The notes under the pieces are model-generated. The model saw only the letters and a list, made by a program, of their open reading frames with translations, was not told where the DNA came from and made no database searches. This document shows, piece after piece, positions 1-8,994 of a stretch of DNA of 64,000 nucleotides; positions within the stretch are counted from its first letter, which is position 1; each line of letters starts with the position of its first letter. Source of the stretch: Oxalobacteraceae bacterium (lineage in GTDB: Bacteria > Pseudomonadota > Gammaproteobacteria > Burkholderiales > Burkholderiaceae_D); contig JAIXXN010000003.1 in assembly GCA_027490725.1 (NCBI GenBank), positions 1-64,000 of the forward strand, given 5' to 3'. The position numbers and the translations under genes are program-made.

Positions 1-110
1 ATGACCATAGCAAGTTGGTCCCACCCCTTCCCATCCCGAACAGGACCGTGAAACAACTCTGCGCCGATGATAGTGCTGCAACCAGTGTGAAAGTAGGTTA
101 TCGTCAGGCT
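1..110 (+). rRNA. rrf: 5S ribosomal RNA, 3' part (5' end outside window)
   Basis: The first 110 bases match the conserved 5S pattern: the GGTCCCACC segment, CCCATCCCGAAC loop, GTGAAAC, GCGCCGATGATAGTG and a closing TCAGGC strand that would pair with a TGCCTG 5' end just outside the window. Only a few 5' bases are missing. It is followed at once by a terminator, as expected at the end of an rRNA operon whose 16S and 23S genes would lie upstream. Confidence 0.93.
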
Positions 111-120
111 AGTTATATAG

Positions 121-156
121 AAAAGCCCCTTCTAGTGATCTAGTTGGGGCTTTTTT
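121..156 (+). terminator. Rho-independent terminator of the rRNA operon
   Basis: AAAAGCCCC (121-129) pairs with GGGGCTTTT (146-154). A second small stem, CTAG/CTAG, lies in the loop, and a run of six T follows the GC-rich stem. It starts 11 bases after the 5S gene. Confidence 0.9.
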
Positions 157-164
157 GCGTCTTC

Positions 165-257
165 GGGGCGCGTTCAGCACGGCACTGCCGTGCTTCACCC
201 CCCACCAGCCAGAACGCGCTCAAGATCGCGCTCTGTGCAGGTGGGGGATTTTTTTCG
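165..257 (+). other. Folded intergenic segment, possible second terminator or pseudoknot
   Basis: Three complementary pairs are visible. GCGCGTTC (168-175) pairs with GAACGCGC (212-219). Inside it, AGCACGG (176-182) pairs with CCGTGCT (188-194). CCCCCACC (199-206), in the loop of the outer stem, pairs perfectly with GGTGGGGG (240-247), which is followed by seven T (249-255). Together these make an H-type pseudoknot, or two competing folds, ending in a T run. It may be a second terminator after the rRNA operon or a leader for the kinase gene that starts at 312. Confidence 0.5.
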
Positions 258-311
258 TCTATACATTTGAATTGTCCTTTAGAATGACTTGCATAGCGTA
301 AGGGCACTTCT

Positions 312-3300
312 ATGGCAATGTATGTCGTAAGGTTAATCTCACTGTTGAGTTTGATATGGACATGCGTATCGCTGGCCCATGCTGCGCCTTTGAGCCTGCG
401 CTTCGAGCATCTCGGGGTGGAACAGGGCTTAACCCAGGAAACCGTCACAACCATTCTGCAGGATAAGCACGGGTATCTCTGGCTCGGCACGCAGGCCGGT
501 TTGAACCGTTACGACGGCTATCGCATCACCGCATTTAAGAACAATCCCGCCGATCCTGCCAGTTTGCAGGATAACTATATCCAGGCACTGTATGAGGATA
601 GCGACGGCGCTATCTGGGTCGGTAGCCGCGGAGGACTGGATCGCTACGATCCCGCTACCCGGACCTTTACCCATCTGCTGGGGCGTCAGCGTAGTGTGTC
701 GGTGAGTGCCATTGTGAGCGATGGTAAACAGGGCTTGTGGCTGGCGAGCGCCAATGGCTTGCAGCATTATGATTTGCGCACTGGGCAGCTGCGGGCGTTT
801 CGCCACGCTGCAGATCAGACCAGCAGCATTATTCATGATCGCGTGAATGCACTGGCGCTTGACCGGCATGGCCATCTCTGGCTGGGAACCGATGCGGGTC
901 TAGATCTGCTGCCAGCCGGTAGCAGCGAGTTTCAACATATCATCAGTGGCAATGGCACCGATCCGGCGTTGCTGATTCAGACGCTGACCATCGGTGCCGA
1001 TGGCGTGCTCTGGGCGGGGAGTAAAAATGGTTTGCTGGCGTGGCGCCTGCAGGGGAGTAGCGCCACTCGTATCAAGCTGGCGCCCGACGCGGATTTACAT
1101 GACGAACGGATCGAGACGCTGCTGATCGATCATGAAGGCGTGTTGTGGGTAGGCACATATACCAATGGACTGAAGCGACGCAATCTGCAGACCGGGGGCT
1201 TCTTCAGCTACCGCCATGTCGGGCAGGACCGCCATAGTCTCGGGGATAATCAGGTCAATTCGCTGTATCAGGATCGTACCGGCACACTCTGGATCGGCAA
1301 CTGGTACAGCGGTCTTGATCGGGTAGATTTGCGCAGCGGAGGATTCGATCATTACTCGGAACAGTCCGGTGTATTGCCCAGCCTAAGTAATAACAAGGTG
1401 CGTTCAATCACTGCGGCCGGGACGAATCAGATCTGGATGGCGACCGCGAATGGCCTGACGCTGGTAGACCTCGCCAACGGGCGCAGCCAGGCGTTCTATT
1501 ACGATGAGCATAATCCTGCGACGCTACCCAGTAACGAGGTGCTGACACTCGATATCGATCGACGCGGACGGCTGTGGGCCGGTACTAGTAATGGGCTAGC
1601 CTGGCGGGACGCCGCCACTGGTCGCTTTACGCGGGTGACACTCGATACCCGGCCGGAATCGCGTATCCTTCAGAAGGTGCTCGCGGCACGCGATGGCCAT
1701 ATCTGGGCGGCGACGCGTGGCGGGCTGCACCGCATCGATGGCAATACCGGGGGCGTGACGACCTGGCACCATTCACCTGAAAATCCGGATGTGCTCGATG
1801 GCCGTATCTATGCTTTGCTGGAAGACCGGCATGGCAAGATCTGGATCGGTACCCAGAATGGTCTGGACTGTTTCGATCCTGTCAGCGGAAAATTCCGTAA
1901 CTACCGCCATCGCGCCGGCGACGCGGACAGTCTGATTCATTCGCGGGTTCACTATCTTTACGAGGACGCCAAAGGTCGTCTGTGGATAGGCACTGCAGCA
2001 GGCCTCTCGGTGGCCGAGCAGGGGGCGGATGGTCAACTGCATTTCCGCACTGTGCCGATGACGACTGCCCACGCGGCGGATCCCATTGGTGGAATTCTGG
2101 GCGATGAGCAGGGACGCTTGTGGATCAGTACAACCTCCGGGCTGACCGTGCTCGATCCCGCCAGCGGCGCGTTTCGCGAGTACAGCGCAAAGGATGGCCT
2201 GATCAACGGTTCCTACTTTATCGGATCGGCCTACAAAGGCCCTGACGGCATACTGTTTTTCGGTGGACTCGGTGGTGTGACGGCGTTCCGGCCTACGCGC
2301 ATCCACGGCAATCCGGATGCGCCGGTGGTGGCAGTGACGGATTTTCTGATTTTTAACCGGTCGCTGCTGAACGATGCGCCGGATAATAGGACGCTGCTCC
2401 CGTCTGCGCTGCTGGACGGTAAAGCCGTGACGCTCGACTATCGCGATACCGTGTTCTCGATTGAATTCGCGGCACTGCATTATGCCGACCCGGCACGTAA
2501 CCAGTATGCCTACCAGCTGGAAGGTTTTGATCCGCAATGGCTGACGGTCGATGCCAGCAAGCGTTACGTCACCTACACCAATCTCGATCCCGGTCGCTAT
2601 GTGTTCCGGGTAAAGGCTGCCAATAAGGACGGTGTCTGGAATAGTGTGCCGACTACGCTGGAGATCATCATCGCGCCACCGGTCTGGAAGACCTGGTGGT
2701 TCCGGCTTGGTGCGCTTGCGATACTGCTGGGCGGTCTCTATCTGTTCTTCCGCTACCGCATGCGTATGCTGGTGCAGCAGAAGCACGTACTCGAGGCGAC
2801 GGTGAGCAGCCGCACGCGCGAACTGGTACAGCAGAAGGAATCGGTGGAGCGACAGAAACGCGAAGTCGAACACCAGAAGGAAAGCGTGGAGATCGCGCAC
2901 CGGAATATTTCGCTACTGTCTGAAATTGGCCGGGCAATTACTGCGAATCTGGACAGCGAAGCGATTATGCAGATGCTGTATCAGCAGGTCCATGCGCTGA
3001 TGGACGCTAGTGTGTTCGGGATCGGTATCTATCGCCCTGAACAGCAGCTGATCGAGTACCCGTTTGCGATGGAAAAGGGCAAGCGTTACGCGCCCTACGC
3101 GCGCAGTATGCGGGAGCCTAACCAGCTGGCAGTGTGGTGCATCAACCATGGTAAAGAAGTCTTCATCAATGATCTGGAGCTGGAGTACGGCCTGTATATC
3201 GCCCACCTCGATCACGTCTCCAGCGCGGAGGATATGGGGACGCTGGAAGATGGCTCGCTGCCTACCGCACCGCGTTCGATGATCTATGTGCCCATCATGG

Positions 3301-4220
3301 TGGGGGGCGAAGTGCGTGGCACGATCACCGTGCATAGCTATCGTGATCATGCCTACCAGCGTATCGATGTGGATATGCTGACCACACTGGCCTCGTATGT
3401 GGGCGTGGCGTTTGCGAATGCCGATTCCTACCGTAAGCTGATCGACACCCAGCAGCAACTGGTCGAGCAGGAAAAGCTGGCCGCGCTGGGTGCGCTGGTA
3501 GCGGGGGTTGCGCACGAACTGAATACGCCGATCGGTAATAGTCTGGTGGTAGCCAGTACGCTGGAAGATAAGACCGAGGAGATCGCGCAGCGCCAGCAGC
3601 ACAACACCTTGCGTCGCTCGGATCTGCAGCATTTTATTGAGGCGGCGCGCGAAGCCTCAACGCTGCTGATGCGCAGCCTGCGCAGCGCGGCAGAACTGGT
3701 GAACAGTTTTAAACAGGTAGCGGTGGATCAGGCCAGTGCCAAACGGCGGCCGTTCAATCTGCTGCAGGCCAGTCAGGAAATTGTCACCACCATGAAAAAC
3801 CAGATCCGCAAGGCGGGTCACACCATTCGGCTCGATATGCCGGATGACATACTGATGGACAGCTTCCCCGGTCCTTACGGGCAGGTGATTATCAACCTGA
3901 TTAACAATACCCTGCTGCACGCCTTCGACGAGCGCACCGGTGGTGAAATCCGATTGTGGGCAGTACGTCTGGGAACCGACCGGGTACGCATCGCGTTTCA
4001 GGATGACGGCAAAGGTATCGCACCCGAGCATCAGCTGCGGATCTTCGATCCCTTCTTTACCACCAAGCTGGGTCAGGGCGGTAATGGGCTGGGTCTGAGC
4101 ATCACCTATAACATCGTCACCTCGCTGCTGGACGGCACGATACGGGTCGATAGTGCAATCGATCTGGGTACCCGCTTCACCATGGATCTGCCGCTAGTAG
4201 CCAGCAAATCGGGCGACTAG
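312..4220 (+). CDS. Propeller-sensor transmembrane histidine kinase
   Basis: A 1302-residue sensor kinase. A signal peptide (1-24, cleavage after AHA) precedes repeated Reg_prop/two-component propeller blades with the recurring pattern LWIGT..GL (about 40-690). A Y_Y_Y domain follows (about 725-790; YQLEGFD, YTNLDPGRYVF), then one membrane helix (about 795-815), a Glu/Gln-rich coiled coil, a GAF domain (about 875-1040), a HisKA helix with phospho-acceptor His1068 (AHELNTP) and an HATPase domain with the N box and the GLGLS lid. Most members of this class sense periplasmic ligands such as polysaccharide breakdown products, but the ligand here is unknown. Unlike many relatives it has no receiver or AraC domain after the kinase, so it needs a separate regulator. 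None is adjacent: the neighbouring genes are on the opposite strand. Confidence 0.88.
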   Translation: MAMYVVRLISLLSLIWTCVSLAHAAPLSLRFEHLGVEQGLTQETVTTILQDKHGYLWLGTQAGLNRYDGYRITAFKNNPADPASLQDNYIQALYEDSDGAIWVGSRGGLDRYDPATRTFTHLLGRQRSVSVSAIVSDGKQGLWLASANGLQHYDLRTGQLRAFRHAADQTSSIIHDRVNALALDRHGHLWLGTDAGLDLLPAGSSEFQHIISGNGTDPALLIQTLTIGADGVLWAGSKNGLLAWRLQGSSATRIKLAPDADLHDERIETLLIDHEGVLWVGTYTNGLKRRNLQTGGFFSYRHVGQDRHSLGDNQVNSLYQDRTGTLWIGNWYSGLDRVDLRSGGFDHYSEQSGVLPSLSNNKVRSITAAGTNQIWMATANGLTLVDLANGRSQAFYYDEHNPATLPSNEVLTLDIDRRGRLWAGTSNGLAWRDAATGRFTRVTLDTRPESRILQKVLAARDGHIWAATRGGLHRIDGNTGGVTTWHHSPENPDVLDGRIYALLEDRHGKIWIGTQNGLDCFDPVSGKFRNYRHRAGDADSLIHSRVHYLYEDAKGRLWIGTAAGLSVAEQGADGQLHFRTVPMTTAHAADPIGGILGDEQGRLWISTTSGLTVLDPASGAFREYSAKDGLINGSYFIGSAYKGPDGILFFGGLGGVTAFRPTRIHGNPDAPVVAVTDFLIFNRSLLNDAPDNRTLLPSALLDGKAVTLDYRDTVFSIEFAALHYADPARNQYAYQLEGFDPQWLTVDASKRYVTYTNLDPGRYVFRVKAANKDGVWNSVPTTLEIIIAPPVWKTWWFRLGALAILLGGLYLFFRYRMRMLVQQKHVLEATVSSRTRELVQQKESVERQKREVEHQKESVEIAHRNISLLSEIGRAITANLDSEAIMQMLYQQVHALMDASVFGIGIYRPEQQLIEYPFAMEKGKRYAPYARSMREPNQLAVWCINHGKEVFINDLELEYGLYIAHLDHVSSAEDMGTLEDGSLPTAPRSMIYVPIMVGGEVRGTITVHSYRDHAYQRIDVDMLTTLASYVGVAFANADSYRKLIDTQQQLVEQEKLAALGALVAGVAHELNTPIGNSLVVASTLEDKTEEIAQRQQHNTLRRSDLQHFIEAAREASTLLMRSLRSAAELVNSFKQVAVDQASAKRRPFNLLQASQEIVTTMKNQIRKAGHTIRLDMPDDILMDSFPGPYGQVIINLINNTLLHAFDERTGGEIRLWAVRLGTDRVRIAFQDDGKGIAPEHQLRIFDPFFTTKLGQGGNGLGLSITYNIVTSLLDGTIRVDSAIDLGTRFTMDLPLVASKSGD

Positions 4221-4236
4221 CAGCCGAGCGGCGTAC

Positions 4237-4758
4237 TTAGTTCAGTTTGAATGAGGTGAAATAGGTGTCGATCTGCTCGGCGGGCAGCTTCTGTCCGCGT
4301 TCCAGTATGATCACCTGATAGACGCGCTGATCGCGCGCGATAAGTCTGCCGATCAGTCGCGCCGGCTGGCCGCGCTGGCTGCCCTCTGCCTCGAACTCCA
4401 GCACTGACTGCAAGCCGGTGCTGTGGTCTTTGCTGCTGCGCAGCGTGCCACCGATATTGTTGACCAGTGCCAGTTGCATGGCCTGCAAGGCAGGCATGGC
4501 GGGTGCGCCATCCGGCAGCTTTGCGCTACCGACGGCGAACACCACACCATCGACTTCGGCGGCGGTCATCGTCATGTCCAGCTTCAGCGTATCGAGCGTG
4601 ACGGCGCGGGTCTGGCTGGCCGGCTTGCCGGGGAAGAGTACCGTGTAGGGCGCTTCCGTACTGCGGTAGTCGCGCCAGTCATATTGAGGGCTGCAGCCTG
4701 CCAGCGTGGTTGCCATTAGTACGGCCAGCAGTGTGGTCCGGGTCGAACGAGAGATCAT
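4237..4758 (-). CDS. Small lipoprotein of unknown function
   Basis: A 173-residue protein with an N-terminal signal ending in the lipobox LAGC (Cys22), so it is probably lipid-anchored in the envelope. The rest resembles small conserved betaproteobacterial proteins with a PYTVLFPGKP motif near the mature N terminus and a YQVIILERG strand near the end. I do not recognise a catalytic motif. It starts two bases after the stop of the M1 aminopeptidase gene, so the two are almost certainly cotranscribed, which suggests a shared envelope location but not a known function. Confidence 0.75.
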   Translation of the reverse strand: MISRSTRTTLLAVLMATTLAGCSPQYDWRDYRSTEAPYTVLFPGKPASQTRAVTLDTLKLDMTMTAAEVDGVVFAVGSAKLPDGAPAMPALQAMQLALVNNIGGTLRSSKDHSTGLQSVLEFEAEGSQRGQPARLIGRLIARDQRVYQVIILERGQKLPAEQIDTYFTSFKLN

Positions 4759-4760
4759 GG

Positions 4761-6461
4761 TTAGTCTTTCTTGGTCTTTTTATCCTGCAGGGCTTTCCAC
4801 GCATCGATGTGTGGCGCATGGCGCAAGATACGCGAGGCCGGATCGATCGTCACGCGAGCATGTGGTGGCAATTGCAGCTCGCCTTTGCCATCCTTCATAG
4901 CCAGTCGTTCGATGCGCTCGTTGACGCGCACTTCCAGCGGCATGGGGAAGGCGCCGCCATCTTTCAACTGCCATTGCAGGATCAGGCGATCACCGATGCG
5001 CTGTTCGATCAGTTCCGGCAAGGCGGCATGGTAAAGATAGGCGTCGAAGAACCAGCCCAGATCCTGACCACTGATCTGATTGCACAAGGCGATGAATTCT
5101 TTGCTGCTGCTGTAGCGGGGCTCGAATTTTCCGGGCAGGGGCTGGTCGGTGCCGTACACCATGCGGCGCGTGGCCGCGAAGAAGGCGTCATCGCCAATCA
5201 GGTTGCGCAAGGTATGCAGAATCAGCGAACCCTTGGTATAGATGTCGTTGCCCGGTCCGCCGCGCGTGGCGTCATACACTTCCTCGATGCGCTGGGTTTT
5301 GCCGCTGACTACCGGCGCCTTGTTCAGCAGGGACTTGCGATGGTTGAACAGCTCGAACTGGAATTCACGTTCGCCGCGCAGGTGCTGCAGGTACAGCGGC
5401 TGCATATAGCTGCCGAAGCCTTCGTGCAGCCACATATCATCCCAGTCCGCGTTGGTCATCTGGTTGCCGAACCATTCGTGCGACAGTTCATGATGCAGCA
5501 GCCAGTCGTAGCCGAGCGGCGACTTGGTGTAGCCGTTGCCGTAAGCGTTGATGGTCTGGTGCTCCATGCCCAGATGCGGAGTTTCGACCACGCCCATTTT
5601 CTCGTCGCCGAATGGATAGGGGCCAATACGGCTTTCGAAGAAGTCCAGCATGGGCGCGAATTCCGCAAACAGTTCCCTGGCCTGTGCTTCATGCCCTTTC
5701 AGGTACCACATGCGCAGCGGGATGCGGTTGCCGTACCTACTGTCGTAGTCGGCAGCGAGCATTTCGTATGGGCCGATATTGAGGGCAATGCCGTAGGTGC
5801 TAGGGTGCTTGGCGCGCCAGTGATAGGTGCGCCAGCCGTCTGCTTCGTCCATGCCCTGTGCGACGCCGTTACCCGCCACCACCAGCGGTGCGGGAACGCT
5901 GATGTGCAAATCCATCAGCTTCGGTTTGCCTTGCGGATGATCGATGCAGGGCCAGAACAGATCGCAGCCTTCGCCTTCCACCGTGGTGCTGATCCACGGC
6001 TGGCCATCGGCAGTTTTACTCCACATGAAAGCGCCATCCCATGGCGCGTGCTTGGCGACGTGCGGCACGCCGTGGTATCGCACGCGCACGGTGGTGCGGG
6101 CACCGGCTGCGAGCGGGGTCGGCAAGGTCAGATACAGGCGGCCTTCCGGATTGCTGATGGCCGACGGCGCCAGCACCACGCCGTCGATACTGGCTTCGTC
6201 GATCGGCAGGTTGCGGTCCAGTTCCAGCGCGATGCGGGTAAGCGCGGCGCTGGTGGTAAAGGTCAGCGCCGCATCACCGCGGATGCTTTGCGTGGCCGGA
6301 TCGACGCGCAAGGCCAGATCGGCGTGCTCGAAACGCAGTGCCAGTTGTTCTGCGCTGCGCGGACTGCCGGAGTTGGCCGTGAAATCGGTCAGGGTAGTGG
6401 GGGCGGTGGCGCAGCCAGCCAGCAGCGCGCCAGCAGCAAGAATCAGGGGAAGACGTTTCAT
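4761..6461 (-). CDS. M1 family zinc aminopeptidase, lipoprotein
   Basis: A 566-residue gluzincin. The zinc site is complete: His324-Glu325-Leu-Ser-His328, 18 residues, then Glu347 (WLHEGFG). The substrate-anchoring exopeptidase motif reads GMEHQ at 298-302 instead of the classical GAMEN, as in a subset of M1 enzymes. The N terminus is a lipoprotein signal (lipobox LAGC), so the enzyme should sit in the envelope rather than the cytosol, unlike PepN. The length is shorter than PepN (about 870), consistent with the absence of the large C-terminal helical domain. It probably removes N-terminal residues from peptides in the periplasm. The first gene of a two-gene unit with the downstream lipoprotein. 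Confidence 0.9.
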   Translation of the reverse strand: MKRLPLILAAGALLAGCATAPTTLTDFTANSGSPRSAEQLALRFEHADLALRVDPATQSIRGDAALTFTTSAALTRIALELDRNLPIDEASIDGVVLAPSAISNPEGRLYLTLPTPLAAGARTTVRVRYHGVPHVAKHAPWDGAFMWSKTADGQPWISTTVEGEGCDLFWPCIDHPQGKPKLMDLHISVPAPLVVAGNGVAQGMDEADGWRTYHWRAKHPSTYGIALNIGPYEMLAADYDSRYGNRIPLRMWYLKGHEAQARELFAEFAPMLDFFESRIGPYPFGDEKMGVVETPHLGMEHQTINAYGNGYTKSPLGYDWLLHHELSHEWFGNQMTNADWDDMWLHEGFGSYMQPLYLQHLRGEREFQFELFNHRKSLLNKAPVVSGKTQRIEEVYDATRGGPGNDIYTKGSLILHTLRNLIGDDAFFAATRRMVYGTDQPLPGKFEPRYSSSKEFIALCNQISGQDLGWFFDAYLYHAALPELIEQRIGDRLILQWQLKDGGAFPMPLEVRVNERIERLAMKDGKGELQLPPHARVTIDPASRILRHAPHIDAWKALQDKKTKKD

Positions 6462-6547
6462 CGCTCAGGAAAGGTTGGTCTAGGCAGCAAACAATATAGC
6501 AGCAAGGCTGGCGGAGAAGTGATGCTTGCTGGCCGCTTGCGCAGAAT

Positions 6548-8071
6548 TTAGCATGGCAGATCGCGTTCGCGCAGGGCGCGCCGGTACTGGATGGCTTCCT
6601 GCAGGTGGGGTGTGCGGATCTTTTCGCTGGCCGCCAGATCGGCGATGGTGCGCGCTACGCGCAGGATGTGGTGATAGGCGCGTCCGGTCCACTGGAACTG
6701 GTCCATGCTCTGATGCAGGATGGTTTTGCTACGCGGCTCGAGGCGGCAGAACTGTTCCAGCTCGCGCGGCGTGAGTGCCTGATTGCGTTTGCCCTGGCGT
6801 TGCCATTGGCGGTCGGCCGCCGCCTGCACACGCACGGCGATACAGGCGCTGGTTTCGCCGCTGGCGGTATCGGCCAGCGCGAGCGGATCCACCGGCCCAA
6901 CTTCCATCTGGATATCGATGCGATCGAGTAGCGGACCGGAGATGCGGCGCTGATAGCGACCGATCTGGTCGGGCGTGCAGTGGCAGCGGCCATTGCTATG
7001 ACCGGCGTAGCCGCAAGGGCAGGGATTCATCGCGGCGATCAGCTGGAAGCGCGCCGGGAAGTCGGCCTGCCGGGCGGCGCGCGAAATGGTGATGTGGCCG
7101 GACTCCAGCGGTTCGCGCAGCACATCGAGCACGCGCTGCTCGAACTCCGGCAGTTCATCGAGAAACAGCACGCCGTGATGTGCCAGCGAGATTTCGCCGG
7201 GACGCGGCAGGCTGCCGCCGCCGACTAGCGCGACGCCCGATGCGGTGTGATGCGGCGCGCGAAACGGACGTTGCTTCCATAGGTCGCAGCGGAAGTTGCC
7301 GCTCAGGGACAGCACCGCGGCGGCCTGCAGCGCTTCGTCGTCGCTCATGTCTGGCAGTAGGCCGGGAAAGCGCACCGCCAGCATGGTCTTGCCAGCGCCG
7401 GGCGGTCCGACCAGCAGTACGCTGTGATTTCCTGCTGCCGCCACTTCCAGTCCGCGCTTGACGCTGAACTGGCCTTTGACATCGGCAAAGTCGGGATAGG
7501 GGCGTAGCTGGCGGCGCGCCGGTGCGACGTGGCGCACCAGCATGGCGTCGCTACTGTGAGCCGCGAAGTGGCGACACACCTGCAGCAGTGTGGCGGCCGG
7601 ATAGATAGCGGCATCGGCGACCAGCGCCGCTTCGTCGGCATTGTCGACCGGCAGAATCAGCCCGCACTGCCCGCCATAGCGGCGACTGGCGATGGCCATG
7701 GCGAGCGTGCCACGGATCGGGCGCAACGCGCCGGACAGCGACAGTTCGCCGGCGAATTCGTATTCGGCCAGATGGCGCGCCGGGACCTGGCCGGAGGCGG
7801 CCAGAATGCCGAGCGCGATCGGCAAATCGAAGCGCCCCGATTCCTTGGGCAGATCAGCCGGTGCCAGATTGACGGTGATGCGCTGGGCAGGGAAGCTAAA
7901 GCCGCCATTCTGGATGGCGGCGCGCACGCGGTCCTTGGATTCTTTGACTTCGGTATCGGCCAGACCGACGATGGTGAAGGTGGGTAGCCCATTCGCCAGA
8001 TGCACTTCCACGCTGACTTCCTGCGCTTCCATGCCGGCGAGGGCGCGGCTCTTTAGAACGGCTAGGCTCAT
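6548..8071 (-). CDS. comM: YifB/ComM family Mg-chelatase-like AAA+ helicase
   Basis: A 507-residue protein with the three ComM parts in order: an N-terminal Lon-protease-like domain (about 20-170), an AAA+ domain with Walker A GPPGAGKT (about 220-227) and Walker B LFLDELPEF, and a C-terminal Mg_chelatase_C region. A cysteine cluster (NPCPCGY ... CHCTPDQ) typical of the family lies in between. In Vibrio and Haemophilus, ComM is a hexameric branch-migration helicase that helps integrate transforming DNA. Many non-competent bacteria also carry it. It stands alone on the minus strand, with a 14-base palindrome about 34 bases upstream of the start. Confidence 0.93.
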   Translation of the reverse strand: MSLAVLKSRALAGMEAQEVSVEVHLANGLPTFTIVGLADTEVKESKDRVRAAIQNGGFSFPAQRITVNLAPADLPKESGRFDLPIALGILAASGQVPARHLAEYEFAGELSLSGALRPIRGTLAMAIASRRYGGQCGLILPVDNADEAALVADAAIYPAATLLQVCRHFAAHSSDAMLVRHVAPARRQLRPYPDFADVKGQFSVKRGLEVAAAGNHSVLLVGPPGAGKTMLAVRFPGLLPDMSDDEALQAAAVLSLSGNFRCDLWKQRPFRAPHHTASGVALVGGGSLPRPGEISLAHHGVLFLDELPEFEQRVLDVLREPLESGHITISRAARQADFPARFQLIAAMNPCPCGYAGHSNGRCHCTPDQIGRYQRRISGPLLDRIDIQMEVGPVDPLALADTASGETSACIAVRVQAAADRQWQRQGKRNQALTPRELEQFCRLEPRSKTILHQSMDQFQWTGRAYHHILRVARTIADLAASEKIRTPHLQEAIQYRRALRERDLPC

Positions 8072-8104
8072 GGCTGGGGACTCGGGCGAGGGTTGCGGAA
8101 ATTG

Positions 8105-8118
8105 TCAGCCTAGGCTGA
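8105..8118. repeat. 14-base perfect palindrome upstream of comM
   Basis: TCAGCCTAGGCTGA is a perfect inverted repeat in the short gap between the ComM start (8071) and the stop of the next minus-strand gene (8187). It could be an operator or a small hairpin. No protein is known to me that binds it. Confidence 0.4.
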
Positions 8119-8186
8119 ACGGCGCCACTTGCCTTGCGCCAGCCCAAACGGACGGGGCAATCGCTGATCCGCTGTATGGGAATGTT

Positions 8187-8834
8187 TTAGCGTACCCAGC
8201 CGCTATCCGGTGGTGGGCAGTTGACGCGCACCCAGTTGCCGCCGCTGCGCGTGGCAGTGGCGTAGCTCGGTGTGCCGCTGGTGTAGCAGGTGCTGCGATT
8301 GCCGCGCGTGATGCGGGAATACATGGTGCCGTCGGGTGACGTGTAGTGGTCGCTCATCTCGGACCTTGCGCCGACGAACGCTCCTTCAATGCCGCGCGCA
8401 AGACGTGCCGACAGGCTTCCTGGTGACTGAGCAGGTACCGCGCTGGCGCCATTCAGGACCTCTTTATCGATGCGCTGCAGATCGCGTCTGGCTTGCGCCA
8501 TGATGGCGGCGGCATCCGGGGCGACGGTGCGGATCGCCGCGGGCTCGGGAGTGTTGATCGATTGCACTGGCGTCGCGTTGCTGTCTGCCAGCGGGGGCAG
8601 GTCAGGCGGTAGCGAACTAGGCAGCTGGCGTGACCGGGTAGGCGTCGGCAGGGCGCTCGCCGGTGTGCGCAGCGGGTTTGGATCGGGTAGTGTGGCCGGG
8701 GACAGATACAGCAGTTCTTGCGGACGGTGTAGCGCTGGCCGTGTGCGCCCAGCGTGCGTCGGATGAAATAGCAGCAGCATGGTGATGCCGTGAATCAGTG
8801 CTGCGATGCCCAGTCGCCCCAGTTTTTGCCGCAT
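8187..8834 (-). CDS. Hypothetical membrane-anchored protein, Pro-rich
   Basis: A 215-residue protein not assigned to a family. It has one N-terminal hydrophobic segment (about 8-25), then a Pro/Ser/Thr-rich stretch (about 50-110) that could span the periplasm as in TonB-like or energy-coupling anchors. A compact C-terminal part follows with three cysteines (two positions near TCYTSG and one in VNCPPPD). The sequence MYSRITRGNRSTCY and the final region resemble small proteins seen in Oxalobacteraceae, but I cannot name a function. It is flanked by UbiK and ComM on the same strand. The gaps of 115-160 bases do not argue for tight coupling. Confidence 0.6.
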   Translation of the reverse strand: MRQKLGRLGIAALIHGITMLLLFHPTHAGRTRPALHRPQELLYLSPATLPDPNPLRTPASALPTPTRSRQLPSSLPPDLPPLADSNATPVQSINTPEPAAIRTVAPDAAAIMAQARRDLQRIDKEVLNGASAVPAQSPGSLSARLARGIEGAFVGARSEMSDHYTSPDGTMYSRITRGNRSTCYTSGTPSYATATRSGGNWVRVNCPPPDSGWVR

Positions 8835-8960
8835 GTAGTGAATTTCTCAACTGTATATTTCTTGCAATTGTACAGGCAGGATGTGACGCAGACAGAAGAT
8901 GGGCAGGCGGGTTTAGCTCAGGGTGGTGCTGGCCAGCAGCGTGGCGGGGGAGTTGGGGCG

Positions 8961-8981
8961 GGGCGCCCCGTCAGGGCGCCC
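8961..8981 (-). terminator. GC-rich hairpin downstream of ubiK
   Basis: GGGCGCCC (8961-8968) and GGGCGCCC (8974-8981) form an 8-bp stem around a five-base loop, 14 bases past the UbiK stop on the minus strand. No T run follows, so it may slow or end transcription only weakly, or act with Rho. Confidence 0.4.
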
Positions 8982-8994
8982 GGTCGGGATGCGA

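Noticed and set aside
4710..6551. 613-codon open frame antisense to the M1 aminopeptidase
   Set aside because: It lies exactly opposite a gene with a complete zinc site and good codon pattern. Its product has no recognisable motif and is explained by GC-rich codon bias.
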